The notes: a model not told the origin generated them from the letters alone. Shown: positions 52,242 to 61,669, counted from the first letter of the stretch. The stretch: 64,000 bases of DNA from Roseiarcus sp963784805 (GCA_963784805.1 CAWASR010000031.1:70327-134326); one strand, 5' to 3'. A program made the numbers and translations.

Positions 52242-52670
52242 TCACCGTCTGGCGGCGAAAAACGCCCGCAGCATCGCCCCCGCCTCGCCTGCGCGGATGC
52301 CGCCGTAGACTTCCGGCGCGTGGTGGCAGGTCGGCTGGCTGAAGAAGCGCGGGCCGTTGTCGACCGCGCCGCCTTTGGAGTCCGGAGCGGCGTAGTAGAG
52401 CCGACGGAGGCGGGCGTGAGAAATTGCGCCCGCGCACATCGCGCACGGCTCGAGGCTGACGTAAAGGTCGCAGCCGACGAGCCGCTCGGAGCCTATTCTT
52501 TCGGCGGCCTCCCGGATCGCGAGCATCTCGGCGTGCGCAGTCGGATCGGCGAGTTCCCGGGTGCGGTTTCCCGCGCGCGCGACGACGGCGCCGTTGCTGA
52601 CCAGCGCGGCGCCGATCGGCGCCTCGCCGCGCAATTCGGCTGCCCGCGCCTCGGCAAAGGCGACGCTCAT
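52242..52670 (-). CDS. tadA: tRNA-specific adenosine deaminase
   Basis: Zinc deaminase that converts A34 to inosine in tRNA-Arg(ACG). The 142 residues hold the motif TAHAEM (zinc His and catalytic Glu) and EPCAMCAGAI (two zinc Cys), followed by YYAAPDSKGGAV. Start 52670 or an in-frame ATG at 52700. It is divergent from rluB, an arrangement often seen in alphaproteobacteria. A 119 bp gap to the MetE-like gene contains no recognised riboswitch. Confidence 0.94.
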   Translation of the reverse strand: MSVAFAEARAAELRGEAPIGAALVSNGAVVARAGNRTRELADPTAHAEMLAIREAAERIGSERLVGCDLYVSLEPCAMCAGAISHARLRRLYYAAPDSKGGAVDNGPRFFSQPTCHHAPEVYGGIRAGEAGAMLRAFFAARR

Positions 52671-52869
52671 CGGATCGTCCCTGTCCGAGCCCTTCGACAA
52701 ACTCGCTCGCCCTGTTGGCCTTCCCCGGAGCGCCCAAAGCGTTTTCCGGGTGGCGGCCCGCCGGATTCGGGCTTAGGACAGGCGCTCGCTTCTGGCAATG
52801 CGGGAAGCGGAAGGCTTTCGGGGAAGGGGATCCGCCCTTCCACGTGATTTCGACGGACGCGCAGAGAGC

Positions 52870-54543
52870 ATGAGCGACGAGACGAATTCCGGCGCTTCGG
52901 AAGTTCGCGAAGGCCAGCGCATCGCCAAGGTCATGGCGCGGGCCGGGCTTTGCTCGCGCCGCGACGCGGAAGCCTGGATCGCCGAGGGCCGCGTCAGCGT
53001 CAACGGCAAGATTCTCGACAGCCCGGCCTTCAACGTCACCGACGACGACGACGTGCGGGTCGATGGCGACCCGCTCGCCCCGCCCGAGCGGACGCGGCTG
53101 TTTCTGTTTCACAAGCCCCGTGGGCTCGTTACGACGGCGCGCGACCCGGAAGGGCGGCCGACGATTTTCGCCGCCCTGCCGCCGGCCTTGCCGCGCGTGG
53201 TCGCGATCGGCCGGCTCGACATCAACAGCGAAGGCCTGCTGCTCCTGACCAATGACGGCGGGCTCGCGCGAGTCCTGGAGTTGCCCGCAACCGGCTGGCT
53301 GCGCCGCTATCGCGTGCGCGCGCACGGCGCGATCGATCAGGCGGCGCTCGATCGCCTCAGGGACGGCGTCACCGTCGACGGCGTCGACTACATGGGAATC
53401 GAGGCGAGGCTCGATCGCGAGCAGGGCTCCAACGCCTGGATCACGATGGGCCTCAGAGAGGGCAAGAATCGCGAGATCAAGAAGGTGCTCGAACATCTGG
53501 GCCTTGCGGTCAACCGCCTGATTCGGATCTCCTTCGGCCCCTTCGAGCTCGGCGATCTCGCCGAGGGCGAGGCGGCCGAAGTGCGCACGCGCGTGTTGCG
53601 CGACCAACTGGGCGTCAAGCTCGCGAGGGAAGCCGGCGCCGATTTTGACGCGCCGCTGATCGAGCGCGCTGCGCCGCGCGCGGAGCCTGGTCCCAAGGAA
53701 GGACGCCGGAACGAACGGGGAGAGCGCGAGAAGCGGGAGCGCGAGCCGACCCCTCGCGATCGGCGCGGCCGCAGCGAAGACAGGCCTGGGCGACGCGTTG
53801 CGCGCGATGAAGCGCCGCGGCGCGCTCCGCCAGCTCCGTCCACGCCCGAGCGCCGCCGAAAGCACGTCTCGGCGCTGCGCGCCGAGATCGCCTCCGACGC
53901 TTCGGGCCCACGCAAACGGGTCGAGCGCGGTGCGACGCGCGACCGCAAGGGACGAGAGATCGCGGTCGAGCGGCTAAGGCCGACGGACGAGGAGGCGCGT
54001 GGGCGCTCCGCCGCGATGAGGCGCGACCGCGCCGCCGAGACGGTTGGCCGAGGCGGCGGCAAGCGCGGCAAGGACCGACCGGCGTCTGCGGAACGACACG
54101 GACGAAGTTCGGCGGCGGGCCACAAACCTGGCGACCGGCCGAGGCGGGCGAAAGAATCCGAACCGCGGCGGGCGCGCGACGGCGAGGGGCGCGGGCGTGA
54201 GCCGCGATCCGAATTCAAGGCGCGTGCGCCGCGCGTGCGCCGCTTCGATCGGTCCGCCGGCGCGCCGGGCGGCAAGGGTCCCGAGGGCGCGCCGGCGCGG
54301 GCAGGACGCAAACCGTCCGCTCCGCCCGCGCAAGTTCGAGCCAGGCGCAAGGGACGCGGGGCGGCCGCAGGGCCAAGGCCGCGACAGTCGCGGGCCGTCG
54401 CCCTCAAACCGCTTTTCGCGTGGGCCCGGCCGTCCCCCGAATGGCAGACCGCCGCCCAGAGGGGCATCCAAGGGCCCGGGCCGCGGCCCGCGCCGGCCGC
54501 CGCGAAAGCCCTGAACTCATGCGCATTGTTGGCGGCCGCTTGA
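52870..54543 (+). CDS. rluB: rRNA pseudouridine synthase RluB-like with long basic tail
   Basis: Large-subunit rRNA pseudouridine synthase. An S4 RNA-binding domain (RIAKVMARAGLCSRRDAEAW) is followed by the catalytic domain with GRLDINSEGLLLLTNDG (catalytic Asp), GLREGKNREIKKVLEHLG and the family end near residue 250. About 300 disordered Arg/Gly/Pro-rich residues follow, as common in rhizobial RluB. The tail probably contains a frameshift between about 54270 and 54340: the next frame ends in GRGPRRPPRKP at 54514, five bases before rsmD, while the frame read here runs on to 54543, into rsmD. Start 52870 follows a GA-rich ribosome site. Confidence 0.9.
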   Translation: MSDETNSGASEVREGQRIAKVMARAGLCSRRDAEAWIAEGRVSVNGKILDSPAFNVTDDDDVRVDGDPLAPPERTRLFLFHKPRGLVTTARDPEGRPTIFAALPPALPRVVAIGRLDINSEGLLLLTNDGGLARVLELPATGWLRRYRVRAHGAIDQAALDRLRDGVTVDGVDYMGIEARLDREQGSNAWITMGLREGKNREIKKVLEHLGLAVNRLIRISFGPFELGDLAEGEAAEVRTRVLRDQLGVKLAREAGADFDAPLIERAAPRAEPGPKEGRRNERGEREKREREPTPRDRRGRSEDRPGRRVARDEAPRRAPPAPSTPERRRKHVSALRAEIASDASGPRKRVERGATRDRKGREIAVERLRPTDEEARGRSAAMRRDRAAETVGRGGGKRGKDRPASAERHGRSSAAGHKPGDRPRRAKESEPRRARDGEGRGREPRSEFKARAPRVRRFDRSAGAPGGKGPEGAPARAGRKPSAPPAQVRARRKGRGAAAGPRPRQSRAVALKPLFAWARPSPEWQTAAQRGIQGPGPRPAPAAAKALNSCALLAAA

Positions 54544-55124
54544 AGGGCCGCTTGCTCGCGGCGCCTTCCTCGCGCGCCGTCCGCCCGACGTCGGAGCGGT
54601 TGCGCGAGTCGATCTTCGACATCCTCGAACACCGCTACCCCGGCCTGATCGGAGGCGCGCGGGTGGTCGATCTGTTCGCCGGATCTGGGGCGCTTGCGAT
54701 CGAGGCGCTGTCGCGCGGCGCGCGCTTCGCGCTCATGGTCGACAATGGAGTCGAGGCGCGGGCGCTGCTGCGCGCCAATGTCGAGGCGATGGGGCTGGGC
54801 GGCGTTACGCGCATTTGGCGGGCGGACGCGACGCGGCTCGGTTCGGCGCCCGCAGGCGGGCCCTTCGCGCTCGCCTTTCTCGATCCGCCCTACGGCCGGG
54901 GTCTCGCCGGCCCGACCCTCGCCTCGCTTGTCGCAGGCGCTTGGCTTGAACCGGGCGGGCTGTGCGTCATCGAGGAAGCCGCCAAGGCGGATGTCGCCGC
55001 GCCGGAAGGCCTCGCTCTGGTCGACGAGCGCACCTATGGGGACACGCGGATCTTGTTCTGTGAACGGGATCGCGGGCCGGAGTCGGGAGGCGACGCGCGC
55101 AGGGTCAATCCGGATAGGGAGTGA
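54519..55124 (+). CDS. rsmD: 16S rRNA m2G966 methyltransferase
   Basis: SAM-dependent methyltransferase of 201 residues acting on G966 of 16S rRNA. MRIVGGRLKGRLL is the classic start, then RPTSERLRESIFDIL, SAM-binding VVDLFAGSGALAIEALSRGA and the catalytic LAFLDPPYGRGL. It follows rluB with the start codon inside the read-through end of that gene. It overlaps the convergent PEBP gene by 20 nt at the 3' end. Confidence 0.95.
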   Translation: MRIVGGRLKGRLLAAPSSRAVRPTSERLRESIFDILEHRYPGLIGGARVVDLFAGSGALAIEALSRGARFALMVDNGVEARALLRANVEAMGLGGVTRIWRADATRLGSAPAGGPFALAFLDPPYGRGLAGPTLASLVAGAWLEPGGLCVIEEAAKADVAAPEGLALVDERTYGDTRILFCERDRGPESGGDARRVNPDRE

Positions 55125-55689
55125 CGTAGGTTCCGACGAGGCTCGATTCGCCCTTCCGATGGCCCTTCAGTTTCTCCCGCAGTTCGGGAAGCGTCAGCCC
55201 CGGCGGCAGGTCCTTCGGGTCGAGATCGGTGGCGACGATTTGAAACAGATAATGGTGAGGCGAGCCGATCGGCGGGCAGGGTCCGCCGAAGAACGCCAGT
55301 TTCTTGCCGCTCGCTCCGCCGATGTATTTGTCGCTCGGCCGGCCGATCTCGCCCTCGGCGAACGAGGCGACGCCAGGCGCGACGCCGTAGGCGACCCAGT
55401 GGACGAAGCCAGCGCCATAGCCCGCGTCCGGGTCGAACACGACGAAGGCGTAGCTCTTCGTTCCTTCCGGCGGGTTGGACCACGTCAGCTCAGGCGAGAC
55501 ATTGTCGCCCTTGCAGTTCCGCCCCCGCGCCGGGATGTCGCCGACCTTTTTCGGCAGCATCGCGCCGTCCTTGAAGGTCGTCGACGACAAAGTGAACGGC
55601 TCAGCCGCAAACGAGGCCTGTTCCGCAGGGAACGCCGCGATCGCGAGGGTCGACGTCAGAAGAAGCGCCTTTGTCGGGTTGATCGTCAT
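55105..55689 (-). CDS. YbhB/YbcL family PEBP-like protein
   Basis: A 194-residue phosphatidylethanolamine-binding-protein-like (Raf kinase inhibitor-like) protein, exported by a signal peptide (KALLLTSTLAIAAFPAEQASFA). The family's core is clear: SPELTWSNPPEGTKSYAFVV with FDPDA, FVHWVAYGV, GPCPPIGSPHHYLFQI. The function in bacteria is uncertain. It stands alone and overlaps rsmD tail to tail by 20 nt. Confidence 0.92.
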   Translation of the reverse strand: MTINPTKALLLTSTLAIAAFPAEQASFAAEPFTLSSTTFKDGAMLPKKVGDIPARGRNCKGDNVSPELTWSNPPEGTKSYAFVVFDPDAGYGAGFVHWVAYGVAPGVASFAEGEIGRPSDKYIGGASGKKLAFFGGPCPPIGSPHHYLFQIVATDLDPKDLPPGLTLPELREKLKGHRKGESSLVGTYVTPYPD

Positions 55690-55785
55690 CTTCGGTTCCC
55701 TCGCCAGGTTGGGGACTGGATGCTAGCGCCCGGCGCGCCGCGCGCCAATGAGGGATTCGAACAGGGCTGAATCTCAAATCGCTGA

Positions 55786-55950
55786 CTGCTGGTTAGCCAA
55801 GGCCGATTCGAAGGGGGGTTGGACTGGTTGCGCTTGTTCTCGCCGTTTGTGAACGGCGTCGCGACGGCCCAGACTTTGCGCAAGGTGTTTCGCCTTCTCG
55901 ACGCGCAAGCGCTCGCGAAAGGCTTCGCCGCTTGGCCTTGTCATTGGGCG
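55786..55950 (+). pseudogene. ISAs1-family transposase fragment
   Basis: The frame GRFEGGLDWLRLFSPFVNGV followed by ATAQTLRKVFRLLDAQALAK and GFAAW resembles the N-terminal domain of ISAs1 transposases (W-L-R-x-F-L-P-F-x-x-G-I-P-S-H-D-T-x-x-R-V-F-x-x-L-D). Only about 50 codons remain; no DDE domain, no start codon in a good context and no terminal inverted repeats were seen. It lies in the 343 bp gap between the PEBP gene and the end of the large signalling gene; the rest of the gap shows nothing. Confidence 0.62.
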
Positions 55951-56032
55951 CCGAAGATTCCGACGGCTTCTGACCCTTCGACGGCGCAACGCTGGATTCG
56001 CCGCACCCATCACACGAAAATGGCGCGAGCGA

Positions 56033-59000
56033 CTACCCGCCGCCCGCCGCGACAAGCGCCAATCTCGCCAGCGCCGGGAGCGACTTCGACCCCGTTCTTT
56101 TCATGATGGAGGCGCGATGGTTCTCGACGGTGCGCTGGCTGATGCCGAGGTCGGCCGCGATGTTCTTGCTCGGCAGGCCGGCGAGCACCCTTTCCATCAC
56201 CTCGCGCTGGCGCGGCGTGAGGCCCGCGAGGTGAGCCGCCGCCGACTCCTGCCGTTCCTCCAACTTACCCGAATCGAACGACAGTTCGAAAGCCCGGTCG
56301 ATGCTTGCGACGAGTTCCTCGCGCCCGATCGGCTTTTCGATGAAATCCAATGCGCCTGCTTTCATGGCTTTGACCGCCATGGCGACGTCAGCGTTTCCGG
56401 TGATCATGATCGCCGGCAACCGATAACCCTCGTCGTGGAGCTTCCGCAGCAATTCAACCCCGCTCATTCCCGGCAGATAGGCGTCAATCAGCAGGCAGGC
56501 CGATTGGTCAGGTTGAAAGGCGTCAAGAAACGCCTCGCAGCTCGAGTAGGATTCGACGACGCGGCCTTCGTCTTCGAGCACAGCGCTTATCGCCGCGCGA
56601 ACCCGGTCGTCATCATCGACGACGATGATCCTGGAGACGCCCGAAGCACGCAACGCGTCGGTCGGCCGATGCGGAATTTCAAATAGTGGGTCGGGCGGCT
56701 TGGCCAGGAGGTTCTCGATCGTCCGAGTCAACTCGGTCAGCTTGACGGGTTTGTCGAGATGAGCGCAGTCGTGAAGGGCGATATCGCGCAACGTCTCGGT
56801 CGAGATATCGCCAGTGAGAACGATGAACGGAATATTGCGATTGAGCTCTCGCCTCAGTGCCAGACACGCTTGCACTCCGTTCATGCCCCTTGGCAGATTG
56901 TAGTCCGCAAGAACCAGATCCGGTCGCAACGTTCCCTCGGCCAACAATTCCAGTGCAGCGGGGCCGTCGATAGCCGTCGAGATATTGTAGTCCTCTTCGT
57001 TCAGAGCCAGCTTGAGGCGCTCGCGAACTTCCGGATCGTCCTCAATGATCAGGATCGATGCGGTGCGAGAGGTCGCTTGCGCGGAAATATCGCCCCCGCC
57101 GCGCGGACGATGTTCAGCCGACGCGGCGTCGCCCGGCGCCAGCGGAACCTCGATCGAGAACACCGAGCCCTTTCCATGCAGCGAGCGCACCCGAACCGGA
57201 TGGCCAAGCACTCCGCCCAGGCTCCTGACGATCGACAGGCCCAGGCCCAGGCCACGGCTCCGCTCCCGGGCGGGGTTGTCCAACTGGTGGTATTCTTCGA
57301 AGATCGCCTGCAGCTCGGACGCAGGGATGCCAATTCCCGTATCCCAGATCTCGATCCGCAACTTTCCTTGGCGGCGACGACACCCGACGAGAATTTTGCC
57401 GCGCGGGGTGTATTTCAGGGCGTTGGAGAGCAGATTGCGGATCATCTGCTCGAGCAGACGCGGATCGCTTCGAATGGACAGAGAGCAGGGCATCACGCGC
57501 AACACGAGGCCGGCGGCCTGGGCGTGGTAAGTCAATTCGTCCCTAAGACGGTCAAGCACATTGTTCACGGGGAAGTCGGCTGTGTCGGCCTTAACCGCGC
57601 CCACTTCGATCTGATTGATGTCGAGCAGCGTATTCAGCATGCCGGTCATGGCGCCCAACGCCTCGTCGATGCCGGCGACCAGCTTCTCGGTCCTCTCTCC
57701 GACGACTCTCTTCGCCAGCAATCCCTGGAGCAACGCGAGAGTTTGCAACGGCTGTCGCAAATCATGGCTTGCCGCGGAGAGAAATCGCGACTTGGCGACG
57801 CTCGCCAATTCGGCTTGTCGTTTGGCGGCGCTCAGCGCAACTGCCGTGCGCCGCCGTTCCGTGACGTCGTCATAGGTAATGACGACGCCCTCAGTCTTCC
57901 CGTCGCTGGCGTGATAGGGCAAGATCCGGCGTACGAACCAGCAACCGTCTTGAACCTGGACTTCCCGCTCGACCGGTGATTCACCTTTCAGGACCATTTG
58001 GGCGTCGTCCAGCAAAGCCTCGTCGGCGGCCAGCGACTTGAGATCCGTGAGCGGCCGCCCAACATCGCCTGGAATCACATTGAAGAGCGCTTTCGTCGCT
58101 GGGGTGAAAAAGCGGATATTAAAATGGGCGTCGAGGAAAATAGTAGCGACGTCGGTGCTGAAAAGGACGTTCCTCAAATCGTCCGTGGTCGTGCGCTGTC
58201 GCTCGAGCGTTTCCTGCAATTGGCTGTTCAGGGCGTTCAGTTCCTCGTTGAGCGATTGAAGCTCCTCCTTGGAGGCGAGTAACTCTTCGTTCGTCGACTG
58301 AAATTCCTCGTTGACCGACAACGCCTCCTCGTTGATCGCGATCTGTTCCCGGTGCGATCTGTCGAGGTCGCGAATGGTGTGCTCAAGCTCGATTCTTGTC
58401 GCCTCGAGCTCACGTTCGAGCTCAGCGACCCGGGGAACGTCGGCCTTCGTCATACGACCGCGGAGAGCGGCTTTCGGCGACGAGTCCTCGACGAAACAGA
58501 CCAAAAACAACTGCTCGCGTTCGCTCTCAACGGGCTGGACATCGATGTGGAATGACGAGTCGCCGACCTGGCCGCTTAGACGGCCTCCGGTCGCCGTCAC
58601 GCGCGCATTGTCCCGCAGCGCGCGAAGAACGGTCGACCTCAGCTTCGCGTGCACGCCGTCGCGCGCATTGGCGATCAGGTCCTGCCCGGGGCGTCCAGGC
58701 GCGATCCTGAGGTAACGATCCGTCGGCCCTTCGAAGTGGAGGCATTCGAGTTTGGCGTTGATCAGCACCGCCGCCGGACCGTAGGCGTCCAGCATCTTTC
58801 TTCGACATAGTTCGGCGAACGCCTCCTGGCGCGTATGCGCCGGCGTCGGGTCGGGACGCGCGCGCAATCGAGCGCCGCCGCCGGCGCTCACGGATGGACC
58901 GAGTTTGCCGAGCCAGGCGCCGCCGACGCGACGGTAGAGACGTTCCGTTTTGGAAACGGCGGCGAACTGGCCGTCGGCCACTCCGACCGTCTCGGCATTG

Positions 59001-60406
59001 CCAACCAGCAGAAGGCCGCCTTCCCGCAGTGAGAAGTGGAGGATGGAGATAACCTTGGCTTGCGCCTCGGGCAGAAGGTAGATCAGAAGGTTTCGGCACG
59101 AAACGAAATCGAGACGCGCGAATGGGGGATCGGCGAGCACGTCGTGCACCGCAAACACGATGCTGGAGCGCAGCTCGGCCGAGACCCGGTAGCCGTGATC
59201 CTCCTGGGAGAAAAATTCGGCCAATCGCTCTGGCGACACTTCGGACTCGATCGTTTTGGGATAGAGGCCTTCGCGAGCGCTCGCCACCGCGTCGGGGTCG
59301 ACGTCGCTGGCGAATATCTGCAGTCTGACGTCGCGCTTCGACGCGTCGATTTGCTCGCGAAAAAGCATGGCGAGGGAATAGGTTTCCTCCCCGGAACTGC
59401 AGCCGGCGACCCATATCCGCAGCGGTCGGTCAAGCGGGTGGTCACGCACCAGATCGGGAATAACGCTCCCGGCCAGAAAATCGAATACGGCCGCGTCCCG
59501 AAAGAAACCCGTGACATTGATCAGGAGATCCCTGGAGAGCTGAGCGAGTTCTTCGGCGTCGCGACGCAAGAGGTCGAGATACTCGGCGGCGGATTTGAGC
59601 GCCGCCATGGACATCCGCCGTTCCAGGCGCCGCACGAGCGTACCATGCTTGTAGAGCCTGAAATCGTGGACCGTCTTCGTGCGCAGGAGACCGATAAACT
59701 CCGGCAGCAAATCCTCAACCGACACTTGCGCGGAAGCTCTCGGCGGCTCGGGCAAATAGGCGCGGCCTCGTTGGCGCGCGACCAGCGCTTCGGCGATCTT
59801 CGCCGCGGGAAGCACGAGGTCCACCGCGCCGGTGGCGATGGCGCTTCTGGGCATGCCGTCGTAGTCGGCTTCGCTGATGTCCTGCGCGATGACAAGGCCG
59901 CCCTTACCCTTTACCGCTTTCACGCCAAGACTGCCGTCGGCGCCGGTTCCGGAAAGAACCACGCACACCGTGCGCGCTCCGTATTCGCTGGCCAGAGAAT
60001 TCAACAGGAAGTCGAAAGGGAGCCGTGCCCCGTGTCGCGCCTGGGGCCTCGAAAGCCGCAACGCTCCCTTGTCGTCGACAGAGAGATAGACGCCAGGTGG
60101 AATGACATAGACGCGCTCGCGCTCGATCGCCATTCCGTCAGTCGCCAGCAGGACCGGCATGGACGTATTGCCCGCAAGCAAATCCACCATCATGCTATCG
60201 TGGCTCGGGTCGAGGTGCTGCACGATTATGAACGCCATGCCGCTGGTCGGCGGCAGCGCGTCCAAAAGCCTCCTGCAAGCCTCGAGGCCGCCGGCCGAGG
60301 CGCCGATCGCCACGATCGGGAAATTCGCGCGACTGCCGGCGGCAAGGGGCTTCTTGACCGAACCCGGTCGCTTCGCTGCGGATTGATGGGGACGCCTTGC
60401 ACGCAT
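56033..60406 (-). CDS. CheB-CheR-PAS-histidine kinase-REC-REC-LuxR fusion protein
   Basis: A single 1457-residue frame. In order: CheB methylesterase (about 28-205, IGASAGG, VQHLDPS, LSGTGADG); CheR methyltransferase (about 225-490, NVTGFFRD, AGCSSGEETYSLA); a coiled coil (about 660-735, repeating NEEL units); PAS (about 740-850); HisKA with ASHDLRQPLQTL (His near 879); HATPase (DTGIGIP near 1025, GLGLGLSIV); receiver 1 (Asp near 1164, LVLADYNLP); receiver 2 FixJ-like (Asp near 1305, LLIDAYLPGMSG); LuxR HTH (LTPRQREVMERVLAGLPSKN, near 1395-1440). All active residues appear intact. The final REC-HTH part is normally a separate FixJ-type regulator. No transmembrane segment, so it is cytoplasmic. 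The signal is unknown. Confidence 0.93.
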   Translation of the reverse strand: MRARRPHQSAAKRPGSVKKPLAAGSRANFPIVAIGASAGGLEACRRLLDALPPTSGMAFIIVQHLDPSHDSMMVDLLAGNTSMPVLLATDGMAIERERVYVIPPGVYLSVDDKGALRLSRPQARHGARLPFDFLLNSLASEYGARTVCVVLSGTGADGSLGVKAVKGKGGLVIAQDISEADYDGMPRSAIATGAVDLVLPAAKIAEALVARQRGRAYLPEPPRASAQVSVEDLLPEFIGLLRTKTVHDFRLYKHGTLVRRLERRMSMAALKSAAEYLDLLRRDAEELAQLSRDLLINVTGFFRDAAVFDFLAGSVIPDLVRDHPLDRPLRIWVAGCSSGEETYSLAMLFREQIDASKRDVRLQIFASDVDPDAVASAREGLYPKTIESEVSPERLAEFFSQEDHGYRVSAELRSSIVFAVHDVLADPPFARLDFVSCRNLLIYLLPEAQAKVISILHFSLREGGLLLVGNAETVGVADGQFAAVSKTERLYRRVGGAWLGKLGPSVSAGGGARLRARPDPTPAHTRQEAFAELCRRKMLDAYGPAAVLINAKLECLHFEGPTDRYLRIAPGRPGQDLIANARDGVHAKLRSTVLRALRDNARVTATGGRLSGQVGDSSFHIDVQPVESEREQLFLVCFVEDSSPKAALRGRMTKADVPRVAELERELEATRIELEHTIRDLDRSHREQIAINEEALSVNEEFQSTNEELLASKEELQSLNEELNALNSQLQETLERQRTTTDDLRNVLFSTDVATIFLDAHFNIRFFTPATKALFNVIPGDVGRPLTDLKSLAADEALLDDAQMVLKGESPVEREVQVQDGCWFVRRILPYHASDGKTEGVVITYDDVTERRRTAVALSAAKRQAELASVAKSRFLSAASHDLRQPLQTLALLQGLLAKRVVGERTEKLVAGIDEALGAMTGMLNTLLDINQIEVGAVKADTADFPVNNVLDRLRDELTYHAQAAGLVLRVMPCSLSIRSDPRLLEQMIRNLLSNALKYTPRGKILVGCRRRQGKLRIEIWDTGIGIPASELQAIFEEYHQLDNPARERSRGLGLGLSIVRSLGGVLGHPVRVRSLHGKGSVFSIEVPLAPGDAASAEHRPRGGGDISAQATSRTASILIIEDDPEVRERLKLALNEEDYNISTAIDGPAALELLAEGTLRPDLVLADYNLPRGMNGVQACLALRRELNRNIPFIVLTGDISTETLRDIALHDCAHLDKPVKLTELTRTIENLLAKPPDPLFEIPHRPTDALRASGVSRIIVVDDDDRVRAAISAVLEDEGRVVESYSSCEAFLDAFQPDQSACLLIDAYLPGMSGVELLRKLHDEGYRLPAIMITGNADVAMAVKAMKAGALDFIEKPIGREELVASIDRAFELSFDSGKLEERQESAAAHLAGLTPRQREVMERVLAGLPSKNIAADLGISQRTVENHRASIMKRTGSKSLPALARLALVAAGGG

Positions 60407-60632
60407 TCTGAGATTTTTCTCGGAGAGCGGCGCTCAAACGCAATGGACGGAAAACTAAAGCAGGAATGGGGCGTATATACGATCGGTTTACAAGTGACAA
60501 CTTCGCGACCGCCTTGGAGCGCAAGCGCAAGGCATGAGTACTTTCCGAATCTTCCCCAGCCGCGCGGCTTCAATCATAGTGAACTCGAATCGCCGTGGTA
60601 GAAAGTTTCGCCACGATTGGGAAAGTCGCGAA

Positions 60633-60934
60633 ATGAACGCATCGACGAGCACGGATCCGGATTTTGCGGCGCTTCGCGACGATCTCGCTGCGTTGAAGCG
60701 CGACGTCGCAAGCCTGATCGAACACGTAAAATGCACGGCGACGAACAGTGCGCAGAACGCCGCCGACCAAATCGATCGGGGCGCGCGGGACTTCCGCCGT
60801 GAAGTGGAGGCGGAAGGCGAGCGCTCGGCCAGGGCGGTCAGTCTTGTCATCGAGAAGCAGCCCCTTCTGGCGCTGATCGTCGCGCTCGGGATTGTCTGCA
60901 TCGGCGCTCGCGCGCTCGCGCGCCGCGCTAGCGC
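60633..60934 (+). CDS. DUF883/ElaB-like membrane-anchored protein
   Basis: A protein of about 100 residues with a helical hydrophilic N-terminal part (ALRDDLAALKRDVASLIEHV), a central amphipathic helix (ADQIDRGARDFRREVEAEGE) and one C-terminal membrane helix (LLALIVALGIVCIGARALA) followed by RRASAS. This fits the YqjD/ElaB (DUF883) family, tail-anchored proteins linked to stress and ribosome association in E. coli. ATG 60633 is chosen for the family-like start; the frame from 60534 is longer. Divergent from the large signalling gene. The stop is at about 60939-60941. Confidence 0.72.
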
Positions 60935-60941
60935 TTCGTAG

Positions 60942-61245
60942 CGAGTGATTTCATCGTGCTGGCGTTCACCTTGGCTCACTCCGGCATCTCTTCACTGAGA
61001 TATCGCGCGGCGCCGACCATCAGCACTGGCGCGTCGAAACGCATGTCGCGCCAAAATGAGCGAACTTGCCGACCTCGCAATGCGCGGCAGGCGGGTCCAG
61101 AGGGCGCAACGAGAATTGCGAGCGCCCCGACCGGGTTCCCTCACGTTTCCACAGGATCCGGAGAGCGTGCATTCGGGTCCGTCAGGTCGACAGCGTTCGA
61201 CAGCGTTGCTGTCTGGGTTCAACGAGGCTGGGGCGGGCCAGGGGC
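60942..61245. other. Intergenic region without a recognised gene
   Basis: A 304 bp gap. A minus-strand frame ends in VLMVGAARYLSEEMPE (61030-60976), but I cannot link it to any family and there is no good start. No repeat or RNA structure stands out. Confidence 0.4.
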
Positions 61246-61638
61246 ATGCCGATGAAGGCGCTGTGCATTCTGATCGTTGAGGGCGACGAGACGATCCGCA
61301 GGTTGCTTGTCGAAATGCTCGAGGAACTCGGTCACAAGGTCTGCGCCGCGGAGGCCAAAGCCGCCGATGCGGCAGCGGCCGCCGTGCGTTGTCGCCCGGA
61401 TTTGATGATTGTCGACGTCGGACTGGGCGAAACGAGCGGCATTGCGGCGGTCAACGAGATCCTCCGAAGCGGTTTTGTCCCGCATGTTTTCGTGGCGGGC
61501 GACGCGTTGGGGGCCTTGTCGCTGGGACCCGACGTGGCCCTCATACAAAAGCCCTTCCGCGAACGAGACATCGTTCAAGCGATTCAGCGGGCGCTCGCGG
61601 CGACTGATCGCTGCGGCGCCGCGCCGGTGGTCATATGA
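61246..61638 (+). CDS. Single-domain response regulator (CheY-like)
   Basis: A 130-residue lone receiver domain. The phospho-acceptor is D57 in LMIVDVGLGETSG, the acidic pocket is E12/D14 (VEGDE), and the conserved Lys is K102 in LIQKPFRE. The Thr/Ser at the switch position is replaced by Ala (VFVAGDAL). The start at 61246 has GGGGCGGGCCAGGGG upstream and an alternative Met two codons on. It has no output domain and might be a phosphate sink or partner of the large kinase 840 bp away, which is an inference from position. Confidence 0.85.
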   Translation: MPMKALCILIVEGDETIRRLLVEMLEELGHKVCAAEAKAADAAAAAVRCRPDLMIVDVGLGETSGIAAVNEILRSGFVPHVFVAGDALGALSLGPDVALIQKPFRERDIVQAIQRALAATDRCGAAPVVI

Positions 61639-61669
61639 AAACGACGCCCGCCCGATGGAGGGGTCTGGC

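Noticed and set aside
52123..53865. N-terminal extension of the MetE-like protein to about 959 residues
   Set aside because: The extension is antisense to rluB and covers tadA in another frame; a strong ribosome site and family-like start are at 52122.
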